A DNA stretch of 64,000 bases from Amycolatopsis decaplanina DSM 44594 (GCF_000342005.1 NZ_AOHO01000028.1:62001-126000); one strand, 5' to 3'. Positions 34,036 to 43,904 are shown, numbered from the stretch's first letter. The notes: a model not told the origin generated them from the letters alone. Made by a program: numbers and translations.

Positions 34036-35154
34036 TCACGCCACCTTCATCGGGGAGGCCTGCCGGTCGTCTTCGGATGTGAACAACTCCGCGCGCAAGG
34101 CGATCCGCAGGTCGAGCCGCGCCTGCGGGTCGTCGAGCCGGGCGCCGAACAGGCCCCTGAGACGGCGCAGGCGGTTGCGGACCGTCTGCGGGTGGACGCC
34201 GAGGTTGTCCGCGATCTCGGGTGCCCCGCCGCGGGCGGAGAGCATGGCGTCGAGGGTTTCGGCGAGTTTGGCCCGCTCGTTCGCGGGCAGGCCGGCGATC
34301 GGCGCCAGGCTGCGCGTGACGAGCGCGGTGGTGAGCACCTCGTCGGCGAACAGCCAGTGCGTGGTCAGGTGGTCCGACCAGCGCACGAGCGGGCCGTCCT
34401 CGATCACCTCGCGACGGACCAGCTCCAGCGTCCGGCGCGCCCACCGCAGGGACACCGCGGCTTCGGCGGGCGCCACCGCGGGCCCGACCGCCGCCCGCGT
34501 CCCCGCCAGTACACCGCCGATCTCGACGTCGTCGGGCACGAGCAGATGCGGGTACTCGCCGGTGAGGGCGGCCAGCACCTCCGGACCGAAGGAGGCGCGG
34601 ACCGCGCCGGGCTCCGCCGCGATGGCCACCACCCGGGCGGGCGGCACCCAGCCCGCCTCGGCCGCGAGTCCCGCCCATTTCGCGGGCGGGCGGCCGCTCA
34701 AGATCTCCTTCAGCAGGTCTTGACGCAATTCGGCCACCGAAGGCGTGTGCGCGGCGCGGTAGGCGGCGGTGGACAGCCGGATGAGGACGTCCGCGCAGCG
34801 GAGCAAGGCCTCCACCCCGGTGTCCATCAGGGCAGCCCCCGCCCCGGGCTGCCGCGACAGCGAGGCCAGCACGGGCAGGGCACACCGGCCCGCCGAGTGG
34901 TAGGTCCGGGAGAGCCGCTCCAGTTCCTTCCCGGCGGCGTATTCGGCGACACCGACCTGCCGGAAGGCGTCCGCACCGGCGGCGATCCCCAGCGCGGAGT
35001 TCATCCCGTCGTGCTCAAGTACCGAGGCGACGAACTCCGTGGCGCGCGCGTCGAACAGCGGCGCGTGTTCGGGCAGTGAACGCCGGATCCCGTCGACGAC
35101 CACGCGGGCGATCACGAGGGCGGCGGAGCGGGCAGGGGCGGGGGACGCGGTCAT
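34036..35154 (-). CDS. PucR/CdaR-family transcriptional regulator
   Basis: The 372-residue protein has an N-terminal helical sensor region (ALVIARVVVDGIRRSLPEHA), a GGDEF-like central part, and the C-terminal HTH_30 (GGAPEIADNLGVHPQTVRNR, then LFGARLDDPQARLDLRIALR). ATG 35154 follows GGAGG; the frame extends to 35220 without similarity. An inverted repeat ATCGGGTGA...TCACCCGAT (35221-35269) lies just upstream. Converges on the STAND regulator gene with 3 bases between stops. Targets are unknown. Confidence 0.87.
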   Translation of the reverse strand: MTASPAPARSAALVIARVVVDGIRRSLPEHAPLFDARATEFVASVLEHDGMNSALGIAAGADAFRQVGVAEYAAGKELERLSRTYHSAGRCALPVLASLSRQPGAGAALMDTGVEALLRCADVLIRLSTAAYRAAHTPSVAELRQDLLKEILSGRPPAKWAGLAAEAGWVPPARVVAIAAEPGAVRASFGPEVLAALTGEYPHLLVPDDVEIGGVLAGTRAAVGPAVAPAEAAVSLRWARRTLELVRREVIEDGPLVRWSDHLTTHWLFADEVLTTALVTRSLAPIAGLPANERAKLAETLDAMLSARGGAPEIADNLGVHPQTVRNRLRRLRGLFGARLDDPQARLDLRIALRAELFTSEDDRQASPMKVA

Positions 35155-35741
35155 CGTCGACCTCCGGAGCAGCGGGAATCGTCGGGCCGCCGAGTCTGCT
35201 ACTGCGGAGTAGCCGGGCACATCGGGTGAATTACGTACTCGCGCCTATCCGGCCTACGCATCACCCGATCGTGGGGGCTGAAGGGGACTCTTCCCGCGTC
35301 CGATGCGACAAAGGGGCCCTTCACCGCATCGCATGCCAGGGGCACGGCAAAGTTGTCTATCCGCTGGTCAATTGGGTGATGGAGGGGGCTCGTCACGGTG
35401 GCCCGACACCTTCTCGGCTGTCCACAGGGGACACTTTCGAGGTGACCGTGTCCGATTCGGGCATTTTGCGAAGGGGTCGTGAGTGATAAGGGTCGTTAGA
35501 ACGACCCTTATCACTCACGACCCCGGTCAAAAATCGTACAGATAAGCACAGAACGGACATTCACCTGTCATTTAGTGACCTTTGTGGACATCGTCGGTTC
35601 AAGCCCTCTGTCATCTGCCCCGTTCGGAGGTCCACCTCGAATCACCAAGAGCGACATCGGCCAGCGTTTATGCGACTTTGCCGGGACCCTGGCATCGCAT
35701 GCGGTGAAGGGCCCTTCAGCCCCGGGGCTGGGCGCCACCCC
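35155..35741. other. gene-free stretch of 587 bases rich in palindromes
   Basis: No convincing gene was seen. From left to right it holds the PucR gene's upstream inverted repeat (ATCGGGTGA pair, 35221-35269), a CTGAAGG-family element (about 35275-35345), the long perfect hairpin at 35474-35523, and another CTGAAGG-family piece (about 35690-35733) directly past the NPP1 gene stop. An open plus-strand frame at 35575-35877 has no ribosome site and overlaps the NPP1 gene. Confidence 0.5.
35474..35523. terminator. 24-bp perfect palindrome
   Basis: Arms 35474-35497 and 35500-35523 are exact complements with only AG between them. One arm contains GTGAGTGATAAGGGTCG, a variant of the GTGAGTGGTAAGGACGG family. 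It lies in the 3' region of the minus-strand NPP1 gene, about 220 bases past its stop. Confidence 0.6.
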
Positions 35742-36494
35742 TCAGGCGTACGGATCGAACGGGATCCCGGCAGGCTTCGCCTTCGCGAGCTCACCGTTGA
35801 ACGACGAGTCCCTGATCCCCAGCTGGGCGCTGCCGAAGTCGTGCCCGGTCAGCTTGTCGCGCAGGCCCGGCGGGTAGCCGTCCCAGCCGACCAGTGGCGG
35901 GTACTGCCACTGCTTCTTGTGGTTCTCCGGTTCCTCACCGAAGTTCGCGTGCCGGAAGCAATGCGTGCTGATCCCGTCCTTGTGGTAGATCACCTTGGGA
36001 TGCTTGCCCGTCTCGTCCCACGGGACCTGGTCGCGGTGGCGGGTCGTGTACTTGCCGTGCGCCGACGTCGACACGTACATGCCCCACTCCCCCTGGACCC
36101 ACACGACGACGTGCTCCCAGTCGTGCCGGTGCCCGGCACTCCCGGGGCCGAGCGAGGCCTGGTCCTTCTCGAAGTAGAGCGCGTACAGGTAGGCGCACCA
36201 GCCGTTGTTGCACTTCACCCGTGAGTACGCGTTGGTGTTGTCCAGATCGGACAGGTCGCGGCACTGGCCGTTGACGTCGCCGCCCAGCGCGAGTCCCGGC
36301 GCGAGAGTGCCGTCCCGGCCGATCGCCGGGGTCGGGTAGCAACCGTCGCCGTCGTAGTCGAAGGCGGGTTCGTAGATCCGGTCGGGCCAGGGCGCCGACC
36401 AGTCCAGTGCCTGCGGCGGAGCCGCGGAGGCTGTTCCTGTCACGAGGAGGAGGGCGGCGAGCGTACCGAGGAGGACCGTGGTGAACCGTCGCAT
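35742..36494 (-). CDS. secreted NPP1-family (necrosis-inducing-like) protein
   Basis: The 250-residue protein has a signal peptide (RRFTTVLLGTLAALLLVTGT, ASA) and the NLP hallmark GHRHDWE near residue 115, plus paired cysteines (RVKCNNGWCAYLY). NPP1/NLP proteins bind plant sphingolipids in eukaryote pathogens; bacterial forms are often soil-derived with unclear roles. ATG 36494 has no ribosome site of its own but lies 4 bases past the stop of an eight-residue leader frame, so translation may be coupled. It lies 50 bases downstream of ilvD on the same strand. Confidence 0.88.
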   Translation of the reverse strand: MRRFTTVLLGTLAALLLVTGTASAAPPQALDWSAPWPDRIYEPAFDYDGDGCYPTPAIGRDGTLAPGLALGGDVNGQCRDLSDLDNTNAYSRVKCNNGWCAYLYALYFEKDQASLGPGSAGHRHDWEHVVVWVQGEWGMYVSTSAHGKYTTRHRDQVPWDETGKHPKVIYHKDGISTHCFRHANFGEEPENHKKQWQYPPLVGWDGYPPGLRDKLTGHDFGSAQLGIRDSSFNGELAKAKPAGIPFDPYA

Positions 36495-36498
36495 GCAG

Positions 36499-36525
36499 TT
36501 ATTTATTCACGGCTTGATTCAACAC
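36499..36525 (-). CDS. possible 8-residue leader peptide before the NPP1 gene
   Basis: GTG 36525 has a strong AAGGAGGG ribosome site and encodes MLNQAVNK followed by TAA. The stop is 4 bases before the NPP1-gene ATG, which has no ribosome site. This is what translational coupling through a leader frame looks like. It could also be chance, with the strong site serving the downstream gene by an unusual spacing. Confidence 0.35.
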   Translation of the reverse strand: MLNQAVNK

Positions 36526-36544
36526 GGAACCCTCCTTGGTCGGC

Positions 36545-38224
36545 TTACTCGCAGACGGCTCCGTGCGCGGCGCTCCGGACGACCTTGGCGTACTTGCCGA
36601 GCACGCCGCGCGTGTACGTCGGCGGCTTGGGGGTCCAGCCCTCCCGGCGGGCTTCGATGTCGTCGATCTCGACTTCGAGCGTCCGGTTCGCGACGTCGAG
36701 GGTGATCGTGTCCCCGTCACGGACGAACGCGATCGGCCCGGCGTCGACGGCTTCCGGGGCGATGTGGCCGACACAGAGCCCGGTCGTGCCGCCGCTGAAC
36801 CGGCCGTCGGTGATGAGCAGGACGTCCTTCCCGAGCCCGGCGCCCTTGATCGCGCCGGTGATGGCGAGCATCTCCCGCATTCCCGGCCCTCCCTTGGGGC
36901 CTTCGTACCGGATGACGACGACGTCCCCGGCGATGATCCGGCCCTCGGCGAGCGCGTCGAGAGCGGCTCGTTCGCCGTCGAACACCCGCGCGGTGCCGGT
37001 GAACGTCGAGTCGTCGAAGCCCGCCGACTTCACGACCGCGCCTTCGGGCGCCAGCGATCCCTTGAGGATGGTCAGCCCGCCGGTCTTGTGGATCGGGCGG
37101 TCGAGCGGGCGGATGATCTCGCCGTCGACCCCGGCGGGCGCGATGCCTTCGAGGTTCTCGGCCATCGTCCTGCCGGTCACGGTGAGCACGTCGCCGTGCA
37201 TGAGCCCGGCGTCGAGCAGTGCCTTCATCACCACGGGGATGCCGCCGACCTTGTCGACGTCGTTCATCACGTACTTTCCGAACGGCTTGAGATCGCCGAG
37301 GTGCGGGACCTTGTCGCCGATGCGGTTGAAGTCGTCGATGCGCAGATCGACCTCCGCCTCGCGCGCGATCGCGAGCAGGTGGAGGACGGCATTGGTCGAA
37401 CCGCCCAGCGCCATCACGACGGCGATGGCGTTCTCGAACGCCTCCATGGTCATGATCTGCCGCGCGGTGATGCCCTGGCGGAGCATCCCGACGACGGCTT
37501 CCCCGGACCGGTGGGCGAAACCGTCACGGCGCCTGTCGACGGCGGGCGGGGCGGCCGATCCGGGCAGCGACATGCCGAGCGCCTCGGCCACCGACGCCAT
37601 GGTGTTCGCGGTGTACATCCCGCCGCAGGCCCCTTCGCCGGGACAGATCGCGCGTTCGATCCTGTCCACTTCGGCACGGCTGATCTTGCCCGCCAGACAT
37701 GCGCCCACCGCCTCGAAGGCGTCGATGATCGTGACGTCCTGGCCGTCGACCTGGCCGGGCATGATCGAGCCGGCGTACAGGAAGACGGAAGCGAGATCGA
37801 GCCGGGCCGCGGCCATCAGCATGCCCGGCAGGGATTTGTCGCAGCCCGCCAGCAACACGGAGCCGTCCAGCCGCTCGGCCATCATCACCGTCTCGACCGA
37901 GTCGGCGATCACCTCGCGGGAGACCAGCGAGAAGTGCATTCCCTCGTGTCCCATCGAAATGCCGTCGGACACCGAGATCGTGCCGAACTCGAGCGGGTAG
38001 CCGCCGCCCGCGTGCACGCCGTTCTTGACCGCCTTGGCCAGCCGGTCGAGCGACAGATTGCACGGGGTGATCTCGTTCCACGAGGACGCCACCCCGATCT
38101 GTGGTTTGGCGAAGTCGTCGTCGCCCATCCCGACCGCGCGGAGCATCCCGCGGGCCGCCGCGCGCTCCAGGCCGTCGGTCACGTCGCGCGAACGCGGTTT
38201 CAAATCCGGCTGGTCTTGCGACAT
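36545..38224 (-). CDS. ilvD: dihydroxy-acid dehydratase
   Basis: The 559-residue protein matches IlvD in length and motifs: [32 protein letters not shown] and [16 protein letters not shown], whose cysteines bind the Fe-S cluster, and [17 protein letters not shown] near the C-terminus. It dehydrates 2,3-dihydroxy-isovalerate and -methylvalerate in branched-chain amino acid synthesis. ATG 38224 follows GGAAGG. No other ilv gene is nearby. The TSGG-like Ser ([12 protein letters not shown]) is kept, so it should be active. Confidence 0.96.
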   Translation of the reverse strand: MSQDQPDLKPRSRDVTDGLERAAARGMLRAVGMGDDDFAKPQIGVASSWNEITPCNLSLDRLAKAVKNGVHAGGGYPLEFGTISVSDGISMGHEGMHFSLVSREVIADSVETVMMAERLDGSVLLAGCDKSLPGMLMAAARLDLASVFLYAGSIMPGQVDGQDVTIIDAFEAVGACLAGKISRAEVDRIERAICPGEGACGGMYTANTMASVAEALGMSLPGSAAPPAVDRRRDGFAHRSGEAVVGMLRQGITARQIMTMEAFENAIAVVMALGGSTNAVLHLLAIAREAEVDLRIDDFNRIGDKVPHLGDLKPFGKYVMNDVDKVGGIPVVMKALLDAGLMHGDVLTVTGRTMAENLEGIAPAGVDGEIIRPLDRPIHKTGGLTILKGSLAPEGAVVKSAGFDDSTFTGTARVFDGERAALDALAEGRIIAGDVVVIRYEGPKGGPGMREMLAITGAIKGAGLGKDVLLITDGRFSGGTTGLCVGHIAPEAVDAGPIAFVRDGDTITLDVANRTLEVEIDDIEARREGWTPKPPTYTRGVLGKYAKVVRSAAHGAVCE

Positions 38225-38286
38225 CGGGCACCTTCCTTCGTGGCGGGACATCGCGCACGCTGCCAACCCGGCGCGCCCCGCGCAAC

Positions 38287-39567
38287 TCACCCCGCCTGTT
38301 TCGCTCCACGGTGCAACGCCACCCGCGTGATCGCGTGATGCTCCACGCCGAGCACCTCGGCCGTCCAGCCGGAGACCACCACCCGGTCGCCCGGCTTCTC
38401 CGGGATCCGCCCGAGGATCACGAGGATCAGTCCCGCGATCGTCGCGTACTCCCCCGGCGGCGCGTCGGCCAGTTCGACCCCGACGTCGACGAGGTCGTGT
38501 ACCGGGAAGGTGCCGGGCAGGACCAGGGAACCGTCCTTGCCGTCGCGGACGGCCAGCACGTCACGATCGGTCTCGTCATAGATCTCGCCGACGATCTCCT
38601 CCAGCAGATCCTCAAGCGTGACCATGCCCGCGACGGCGCCGTGCTCGTCGACGACGAGCGCCATCTGCTCTCGCTCGGCCTTGAAACTCCGCAGCGCGTC
38701 CGACACCCGCAGCGAGTCGGGGAACACCACCGCCGGCCTGACCACTTCCGCGAGATCTTCACGGTCTTCGAGCAGATCACGCAGGCTCACCACGCCCACG
38801 ACGTCGTCCAGATGGCCGCCGCGGGCGACCGGCGCCCGTGAGTGCCCGGACTCGGCCAGTTGCCTGCGCGCCGAGGGCAGATCCTGCTCGGCGGCCAGGG
38901 TCAGCACCGCCCGGCGGGGGACGAGCACTTCCCGCAGCCGCCGTTCGTGGATCTCCAAGGCGCCGTTGATGATCATGCGCTGCTCGGTGTTCAGGCCGCG
39001 TTGCGCCGAGACCAGTTCCCGCAGCTCCTCGGGGGACATCTGGTCCGGATCGGCTTCCGCCCGGCCGCCCAGCGCGCGCACGACGAAGTTCGTCGAGACG
39101 CTCAGTGCCCACACCACGGGCCTCGAGATCGCCGACAACAGGTTCAGCGGACGCGCCACCAGCAACGCCCACCGCAGCGCGTTCTGCATGGCCAGCCGCT
39201 TCGGCGCCAGTTCCCCGAGCACCAGGGTCAGGAACGTGAGGACCATGGTCACCAGCGCGACGGCCACCGCCCCCGCGGCGTTGCCCAGGAAGCTCAGCAG
39301 CGGCACCAAGGGTTGCGCGAGGGACACCGCCGCCGTCGCCGAAGCCAGGAACCCGGCGAGCGTGATGCCGATCTGGATCGTCGCCAGGAACCGATTCGGG
39401 TCGCGCGCCAGCCGAACCAGCGTGCGAGCGGCCGCGCGGCCATCTCGCTCCAAGGCCCGCAACTGCCCCTCGCGCAACGAGATCAGCGCCATCTCGCTGC
39501 CCGCGAACACCGCGTTGAGCACCACCAGCACCGCGACCAGCGCGATGTCGAACCCGTAGCCGCCCAC
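38287..39567 (-). CDS. hemolysin-family CBS-domain membrane protein (CorC/DUF21)
   Basis: The 426-residue protein has an N-terminal DUF21 membrane domain ([59 protein letters not shown]), two CBS domains ([31 protein letters not shown], then [20 protein letters not shown]), and a C-terminal transporter-associated domain ([20 protein letters not shown]). The family is implicated in Mg2+/Co2+ efflux. GTG 39567 with GGGGAG 5 bases upstream is preferred to ATG 39600, which has no ribosome site. It diverges from the P450 gene. Confidence 0.9.
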   Translation of the reverse strand: MGGYGFDIALVAVLVVLNAVFAGSEMALISLREGQLRALERDGRAAARTLVRLARDPNRFLATIQIGITLAGFLASATAAVSLAQPLVPLLSFLGNAAGAVAVALVTMVLTFLTLVLGELAPKRLAMQNALRWALLVARPLNLLSAISRPVVWALSVSTNFVVRALGGRAEADPDQMSPEELRELVSAQRGLNTEQRMIINGALEIHERRLREVLVPRRAVLTLAAEQDLPSARRQLAESGHSRAPVARGGHLDDVVGVVSLRDLLEDREDLAEVVRPAVVFPDSLRVSDALRSFKAEREQMALVVDEHGAVAGMVTLEDLLEEIVGEIYDETDRDVLAVRDGKDGSLVLPGTFPVHDLVDVGVELADAPPGEYATIAGLILVILGRIPEKPGDRVVVSGWTAEVLGVEHHAITRVALHRGAKQAG

Positions 39568-39694
39568 AAGCACTCCCCGGCCCGCCGGAAGTGCAGACAT
39601 TACCGAGGGCGAAGCGAATCCGCAGAGAGTGCGGCTGCTGGCTACTGACACGTCGTTCCGATACCTTCGAAGGACCAGCACGGACGGAGTCCTG

Positions 39695-41029
39695 ATGTTC
39701 GCACTCAAGACCGCTCCCGCACGGACGTTACGGCGCAAGGCGGAAAAGATCGCCAAGCCGGTCACCCGCTGGAGCATCGGCCACGCCATCCCCCGGGTCG
39801 CCCTGCGGGCCGCGGCGCGCCGCGGCGATCTCCAGGGCAGGCTGTCCGTCGAGGCGAGCGGTGGCGCGGACCTGACCGGGCTGTTCGACGAGATCCGCTC
39901 GCACGGCGCCATCGCCACCACCCGGGTCGGGCACGTGACCACCCGGCATTCGGCGTGCAAGGAGATCCTGACCGACGACGCGTTCAAAACCGTGCGGTTC
40001 GTCCCGGACAACCCACTGCTCAACCGGCTCGTCGCCTGGTCGTCGTCCGGTTTGATCCACCCGATCGAACCGCCGTCGCTGCTCGCCAGCGAACCGCCCG
40101 ACCACACGCGCTACCGGAAGCTGGTCACCCGCGTCTTCACCGCCCGCGCGGTCGAGCAGCTACGGGAGCGCACACAAGCGATCACCGACGAACTGCTCGA
40201 CGGCCTCGACCCGGCGAACCCCGTGGATCTCATCGAGCAGTACTGCGGGCTCCTGCCGGTCACGGTGATCAGCCAGATCCTCGGTGTCCCGCCGGAAGAA
40301 CGCGACAAAGTGCTCGCGCTGGGCGGCGCCGCGGCCCCGAGCCTCGACCTCGGCCTGTCGTGGCGGACCTTCCGGACGGTGGAGGCGACGCTGGCCGAGT
40401 TCGACTTGTGGCTCACCGTGCATCTGGAGAAGCTGCGGAAGAACCCCGGCGACAACCTGCTCAGCAAGCTGATCGCCGCCCGCGAGGACGGCGTCGGCCT
40501 GACCGAGCGGGAACTCAAGGCCACCGCCGGACTGGTACTGGCGGCCGGCTTCGAAACGACCGTGAACCTCCTTGGCAACGGCATCGCCCTGCTCACCCGG
40601 CACCCGGCCGAACTCGGGAAACTGCGCGCGAATCCGGACCTGTGGAGCAACGCCGTCGACGAGATTCTCCGTTACGACCCGCCGGTCCTGCTCACCGGAA
40701 GGCTGTGCGCGCGCGACACCGAGATCGGCGGGACACGCATCGAGCGCGGGGCGATCGTCAGCACCGTGCTCGCGGGCGCCAACCGGGATCCGGAGATCTT
40801 CGACGACCCGGCCGCCTTCGATGTCGGACGGGCGAACGCGCGGGACCACGTGTCGTTCGGCGCCGGACGGCATTACTGTCTCGGCGCTTCACTGGCGAGG
40901 ATGGAAGGCGAGATCGGCCTGCGGTCGATCTTCGAACGCTTCCCCGGCCTGCGGCTGCTCGGCGGTGCGCGACGGCGGGAGACCCGGATCCTGCGCGGCT
41001 TCGAAACGCTTCCCGCCGCGCTCACCTGA
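39695..41029 (+). CDS. cytochrome P450
   Basis: The 444-residue P450 has I-helix LVLAAGFETTVNLLG, K-helix ExxR in DEILRYDPP and heme-binding FGAGRHYCLGA with Cys395. It is soluble and typical of actinomycete CYP105/CYP107-like enzymes, but the N-terminal about 60 residues (RRKAEKIAKPVTRW) form an unusual basic helical extension. ATG 39695 follows GGAG. No ferredoxin or reductase gene is adjacent, so redox partners come from elsewhere. The substrate is unknown; no biosynthetic cluster surrounds it. Confidence 0.94.
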   Translation: MFALKTAPARTLRRKAEKIAKPVTRWSIGHAIPRVALRAAARRGDLQGRLSVEASGGADLTGLFDEIRSHGAIATTRVGHVTTRHSACKEILTDDAFKTVRFVPDNPLLNRLVAWSSSGLIHPIEPPSLLASEPPDHTRYRKLVTRVFTARAVEQLRERTQAITDELLDGLDPANPVDLIEQYCGLLPVTVISQILGVPPEERDKVLALGGAAAPSLDLGLSWRTFRTVEATLAEFDLWLTVHLEKLRKNPGDNLLSKLIAAREDGVGLTERELKATAGLVLAAGFETTVNLLGNGIALLTRHPAELGKLRANPDLWSNAVDEILRYDPPVLLTGRLCARDTEIGGTRIERGAIVSTVLAGANRDPEIFDDPAAFDVGRANARDHVSFGAGRHYCLGASLARMEGEIGLRSIFERFPGLRLLGGARRRETRILRGFETLPAALT

Positions 41030-41075
41030 CTCGTGAGTGGTAAGGACGGTTAGAACCGTCCTTACCACTCACGAG
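41030..41075. terminator. 22-bp perfect palindrome after the P450 gene
   Basis: Arms 41030-41051 and 41054-41075 (CTCGTGAGTGGTAAGGACGG then TT) are exact complements around AG. It starts at the first base after the P450 stop. It is the reference copy of the family also seen at 29288, 35474, 55217 and, truncated, at 63365. Confidence 0.7.
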
Positions 41076-41141
41076 GGGTGACCCACCGCGCGGGCATTTT
41101 TACCGGACCAGCGACGGAAACCGGTCAGTAACCTCACGCCG

Positions 41142-41624
41142 GTGAAGACGGACCGCGAAGGCAGGGAAGCCCCGGAGCTACCTGCCTTCACCGTCATCGG
41201 GTGCCTCCTGGGCTTCTTCATGACCGTGCTGGTCCTGATCGGCCCGGCCCTGCTCTGGATCAGCACCCGCTTCGATCCCGGCGATGACGACCGCCTGGTC
41301 GTCATCGCCATGGGCGCCGTCTTCACACTCGGCGGGCTCGGCACGGTCGGCTCGCATCTCCGGCAGAACGCCAAGGCCCGCGAGGCCCACCGTGGACTCG
41401 ACCGGACGGGTGTCCGCGCGAACGCCGAAGTCGTTTCCAGCAAGCGGATCTGGGTCGGCGAGGTGAGCACGCCGACGGACGACGTCGACCTCGTCGTCAC
41501 CGGCCCGGGAGTGACTCCGTTCAGTGCGCGAGTCCTCACCGAGGACGTCGGCCGCTACGAAACGGGCACGGTGGTACCCGTCGACGTGGACCCGAGGACG
41601 CTCCTGTTCCGCCTCGCCGACTGA
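41142..41624 (+). CDS. hypothetical membrane protein (DUF3592-like)
   Basis: The 160-residue protein has two membrane segments (FTVIGCLLGFFMTVLVLIGP and LVVIAMGAVFTLGGLGTV) and then a small beta-rich domain (RANAEVVSSKRIWVG, FSARVLTEDVGRYETGTVVP, VDVDPRTLLFRLAD) like DUF3592 proteins. GTG start. Function is unknown. It stands alone between the P450 terminator and the AraC gene. Confidence 0.65.
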   Translation: MKTDREGREAPELPAFTVIGCLLGFFMTVLVLIGPALLWISTRFDPGDDDRLVVIAMGAVFTLGGLGTVGSHLRQNAKAREAHRGLDRTGVRANAEVVSSKRIWVGEVSTPTDDVDLVVTGPGVTPFSARVLTEDVGRYETGTVVPVDVDPRTLLFRLAD

Positions 41625-41650
41625 CCTCGCCGCGATCATTGCCCGGCAGC

Positions 41651-41669
41651 ATCGTATCGCTTATCGTAT
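41651..41669 (+). promoter_or_regulatory. direct-repeat operator candidate before the AraC gene
   Basis: ATCGTATCGCTTATCGTAT is two ATCGTAT copies spaced 12 bases start to start, 36 bases before the AraC gene start. AraC-type regulators bind direct repeats, so this may be its own site. It is AT-richer than its surroundings. Confidence 0.4.
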
Positions 41670-41704
41670 ATGAAATTCACCCCCCGATGCTGCGAGGTGA
41701 CCTC

Positions 41705-42685
41705 GTGACCACCGCCACCGCCGACCCGACCACCACCACGGTCGCGCGAGATTTCACGGATTTCCGCACGGTGGTGTCGCAGTCCTTCGTGCCACTGCAC
41801 GTGACGAGCGAGCACCGGGACCACTTTCGCGGCCGCATCCGCTCGTGCGGCGCCGACGACGTGCAGCTGACCGAGGTGACCGCGTCGGCGCACGTGGTCG
41901 AGCGGACGCCCGAACTCATCGCCAGGGCGGACAGGCACTACTACAAGCTGAGCCTGATCCTGTCCGGGACCGGGCTGCTGATCCAGGACGACCGGGAAGC
42001 GATGCTGCGCCCCGGTGACGTGGCGTTGTACGACACGCACCGCCCGTATTCCCTGGCGTTCGAAGAGGATTTCCGCACGCTCGTGGTGATGTTCCCGCAG
42101 CGGCTCATCGATCTCCCCCGCGACCTGGTCGGCCAGCTGACCGCGGTCCCGATGTCGGGCAAGCGGGGCATGGGCAACGTGGTGGTGCCCTTCCTCGCGC
42201 AGCTCGGCAGCAACCTCGACCAGCTCGGCGGGCCGGCGGGCGTCCGGCTCGCGCATACGGCGGTCGATCTGCTCGCCACGCTGTTCGCCAGCGAACTCGA
42301 CCTCGCCCGCGCGACGGCCGGGCCGCACCACGAACTGATGCGCCGCGTCCTCGCCTACATCGACTCCAACCTCTCCTCCACCGACCTCGGCCCGGCGCAG
42401 ATCGCCGCCGAGCACTACATCTCCACCCGGCATTTGCACGGCCTCTTCCACGAACAGGGCACGACCGTCTCGGGCTGGATCCGCACCCGGCGCCTCGAAC
42501 ACTGCCGCCGCGAATTGCTCGACCCCGTGCACACTTCGCGGCCCGTCGCGGCCATCGCGGCGAAGTGGGGTTTCGTGGACGCGCCGCATTTCAGCCGGGT
42601 GTTCAAGACGGAATTCGGCTGCTCGCCGAGCGAACTGCGCCGCGGCTTGACCGTGAGCGATCGGTTGTTGCCGCCCAGCGCGTGA
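41705..42685 (+). CDS. AraC-family transcriptional regulator (amine-island regulator)
   Basis: The 326-residue protein has an N-terminal AraC-binding-like sensor (KLSLILSGTGLLIQDDREAM, then MLRPGDVALYDTHRPYSLAF) and a C-terminal double HTH (IAAEHYISTRHLHGLFHEQG, then VAAIAAKWGFVDAPHFSRVF). GTG 41705 follows GAGGTGA. It lies 40 bases before moaF-like gene 1 on the same strand. It resembles regulators of the FeaR type, which control amine oxidase genes, and its neighbours support that role here. Confidence 0.9.
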   Translation: MTTATADPTTTTVARDFTDFRTVVSQSFVPLHVTSEHRDHFRGRIRSCGADDVQLTEVTASAHVVERTPELIARADRHYYKLSLILSGTGLLIQDDREAMLRPGDVALYDTHRPYSLAFEEDFRTLVVMFPQRLIDLPRDLVGQLTAVPMSGKRGMGNVVVPFLAQLGSNLDQLGGPAGVRLAHTAVDLLATLFASELDLARATAGPHHELMRRVLAYIDSNLSSTDLGPAQIAAEHYISTRHLHGLFHEQGTTVSGWIRTRRLEHCRRELLDPVHTSRPVAAIAAKWGFVDAPHFSRVFKTEFGCSPSELRRGLTVSDRLLPPSA

Positions 42686-42725
42686 CAGCTGGCCCTTCCC
42701 GGGCGGTCGCCTGAACGATGACCGC

Positions 42726-43493
42726 ATGTCCGAAGCACCCGAGGAACAGTGGCGCACCTATGACGAGTTCGCCGCCGGAATAGCCACCTACCGCCTGCCG
42801 AACGCGGACCTGTCGGGACGCGAGCTCACCGTCACCCTCGACGACGGGACGACGCTCGCGCTGCGGTTCGAGGACGCTGAAACCGTCACCTGCAACGGCA
42901 TCAAGGATCCGTACGACGCGGTCGCCGTCCGGGAAGACGTCTTCTTCGTCAATCTCCCCCACACCAGCGTCGAAGGTGAAGCGCTCACCGTCGTCTTCTC
43001 CACGACGACGCATCGCGCGCTCGCCGTGCGTTCGGTGATCGGCGCCGAGGACGTCGAAGGCGTTCCCCGTGTCTCCCAGACTTTCTGGTCCGGAACGACC
43101 GACGCGGGCACGCCGACCGGTGAGGAACCGGGGCCGTCGCGCGATCTGATCGGCAAGCGCAACATCTACCGCTACAGCCCGGAACACCTCTACGAGCACG
43201 TGTACGTGTCCTCGCAACGCTACGCCTGGCAATGCCTCGAAGGCGTGCAGCGCGGCCACGGGGACATGGACCTGTCGACGGTGTGGAAGTTCCAGGACGG
43301 GCTTTACCTGTTCTGTTTCCGCGAATTCCGCATCGCCGTGGCCAGTGTGTGGTTGCACGACCTCGGCTACGCGCTGAAGACCACCGGTGTCTTCCTCGGC
43401 CTGACCGGCGACGGCCGGTCGGAACATTCCCGCGCGGGCGGGCACATCTACCCACTCGGCGCCGTCGCCTATCCCGACGCGCAACCGGTTTAA
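42726..43493 (+). CDS. MoaF-like protein (copy 1)
   Basis: The 255-residue two-domain protein has MoaF_N features (LSGRELTVTLDDGTTLALRF) and MoaF_C features (YEHVYVSSQRYAWQCLEGVQ, GLYLFCFREF). MoaF carries a molybdenum-cofactor label in databases, but as I recall the name comes from the moaEF operon of the Klebsiella monoamine regulon. The copper amine oxidase and second MoaF gene nearby support an amine-linked role. The fold is predicted lipocalin-like, so binding an amine or aldehyde is plausible. It leads the ABC-importer operon. Confidence 0.87.
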   Translation: MSEAPEEQWRTYDEFAAGIATYRLPNADLSGRELTVTLDDGTTLALRFEDAETVTCNGIKDPYDAVAVREDVFFVNLPHTSVEGEALTVVFSTTTHRALAVRSVIGAEDVEGVPRVSQTFWSGTTDAGTPTGEEPGPSRDLIGKRNIYRYSPEHLYEHVYVSSQRYAWQCLEGVQRGHGDMDLSTVWKFQDGLYLFCFREFRIAVASVWLHDLGYALKTTGVFLGLTGDGRSEHSRAGGHIYPLGAVAYPDAQPV

Positions 43494-43502
43494 GGAGCTT
43501 CA

Positions 43503-43904
43503 GTGTCCAATTCAGACATCATCGCCGCGCACTACGCCGCGAGCGACCGGGGCGACCTGGCGGGCATGCTCGCCCCGCTCGGTCCGGAGACCACCTGGAC
43601 GGAGGCGGCCGGTTTCCCTTACGCCGGTACCTACACCGGCCCGGAAGAAGTCCGGGACAACGTCTTCGGCGCGATCGCGAGGGACTGGGAAGGCTACACC
43701 TTCTCCCTCGATGACCTCCTCGACGCCGGTGACACGGTGATCGGCCTCGGGACCTATCGGGGCAAGCACCGCGAGACCGGTCGCTCGTTCACCGCCCGTG
43801 TCGCGCACGTATGGAAGTTCGACGGCGGCAAGGTCGTCTCGTTCGAGCAGATCGTCGACTCCGTCCCCGTCGTCAACGCCGCGAACGCCGCGGAGGACCG
43901 GTGA
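43503..43904 (+). CDS. NTF2/SnoaL-like protein
   Basis: The 133-residue protein has the alpha+beta cone pattern: IIAAHYAASDRGDLAGMLAP at the start, TYTGPEEVRDNVFG, GRSFTARVAHVWKFDGGKVV at the end. Such proteins can be isomerases, dehydratases or binding proteins. AGGAG lies 4 bases before the ATG-like GTG start. Its stop overlaps the substrate-binding protein gene. Its place within the importer operon suggests it acts on the imported amine or its product. Confidence 0.87.
   Translation: MSNSDIIAAHYAASDRGDLAGMLAPLGPETTWTEAAGFPYAGTYTGPEEVRDNVFGAIARDWEGYTFSLDDLLDAGDTVIGLGTYRGKHRETGRSFTARVAHVWKFDGGKVVSFEQIVDSVPVVNAANAAEDR

Noticed and set aside
35575..35877. 100-codon plus-strand frame
   Set aside because: Overlaps the end of the NPP1 gene, contains a repeat-family element and lacks a ribosome site.
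39695..41029. P450 as part of a secondary-metabolite cluster
   Set aside because: Neighbours are a CBS membrane protein, ilvD and an unrelated amine island; no core biosynthetic enzyme is present in the window.
42726..43493. Molybdenum-cofactor biosynthesis role for the MoaF-like genes
   Set aside because: No molybdopterin synthesis or molybdoenzyme gene is present; the neighbours are amine oxidase and transport genes.
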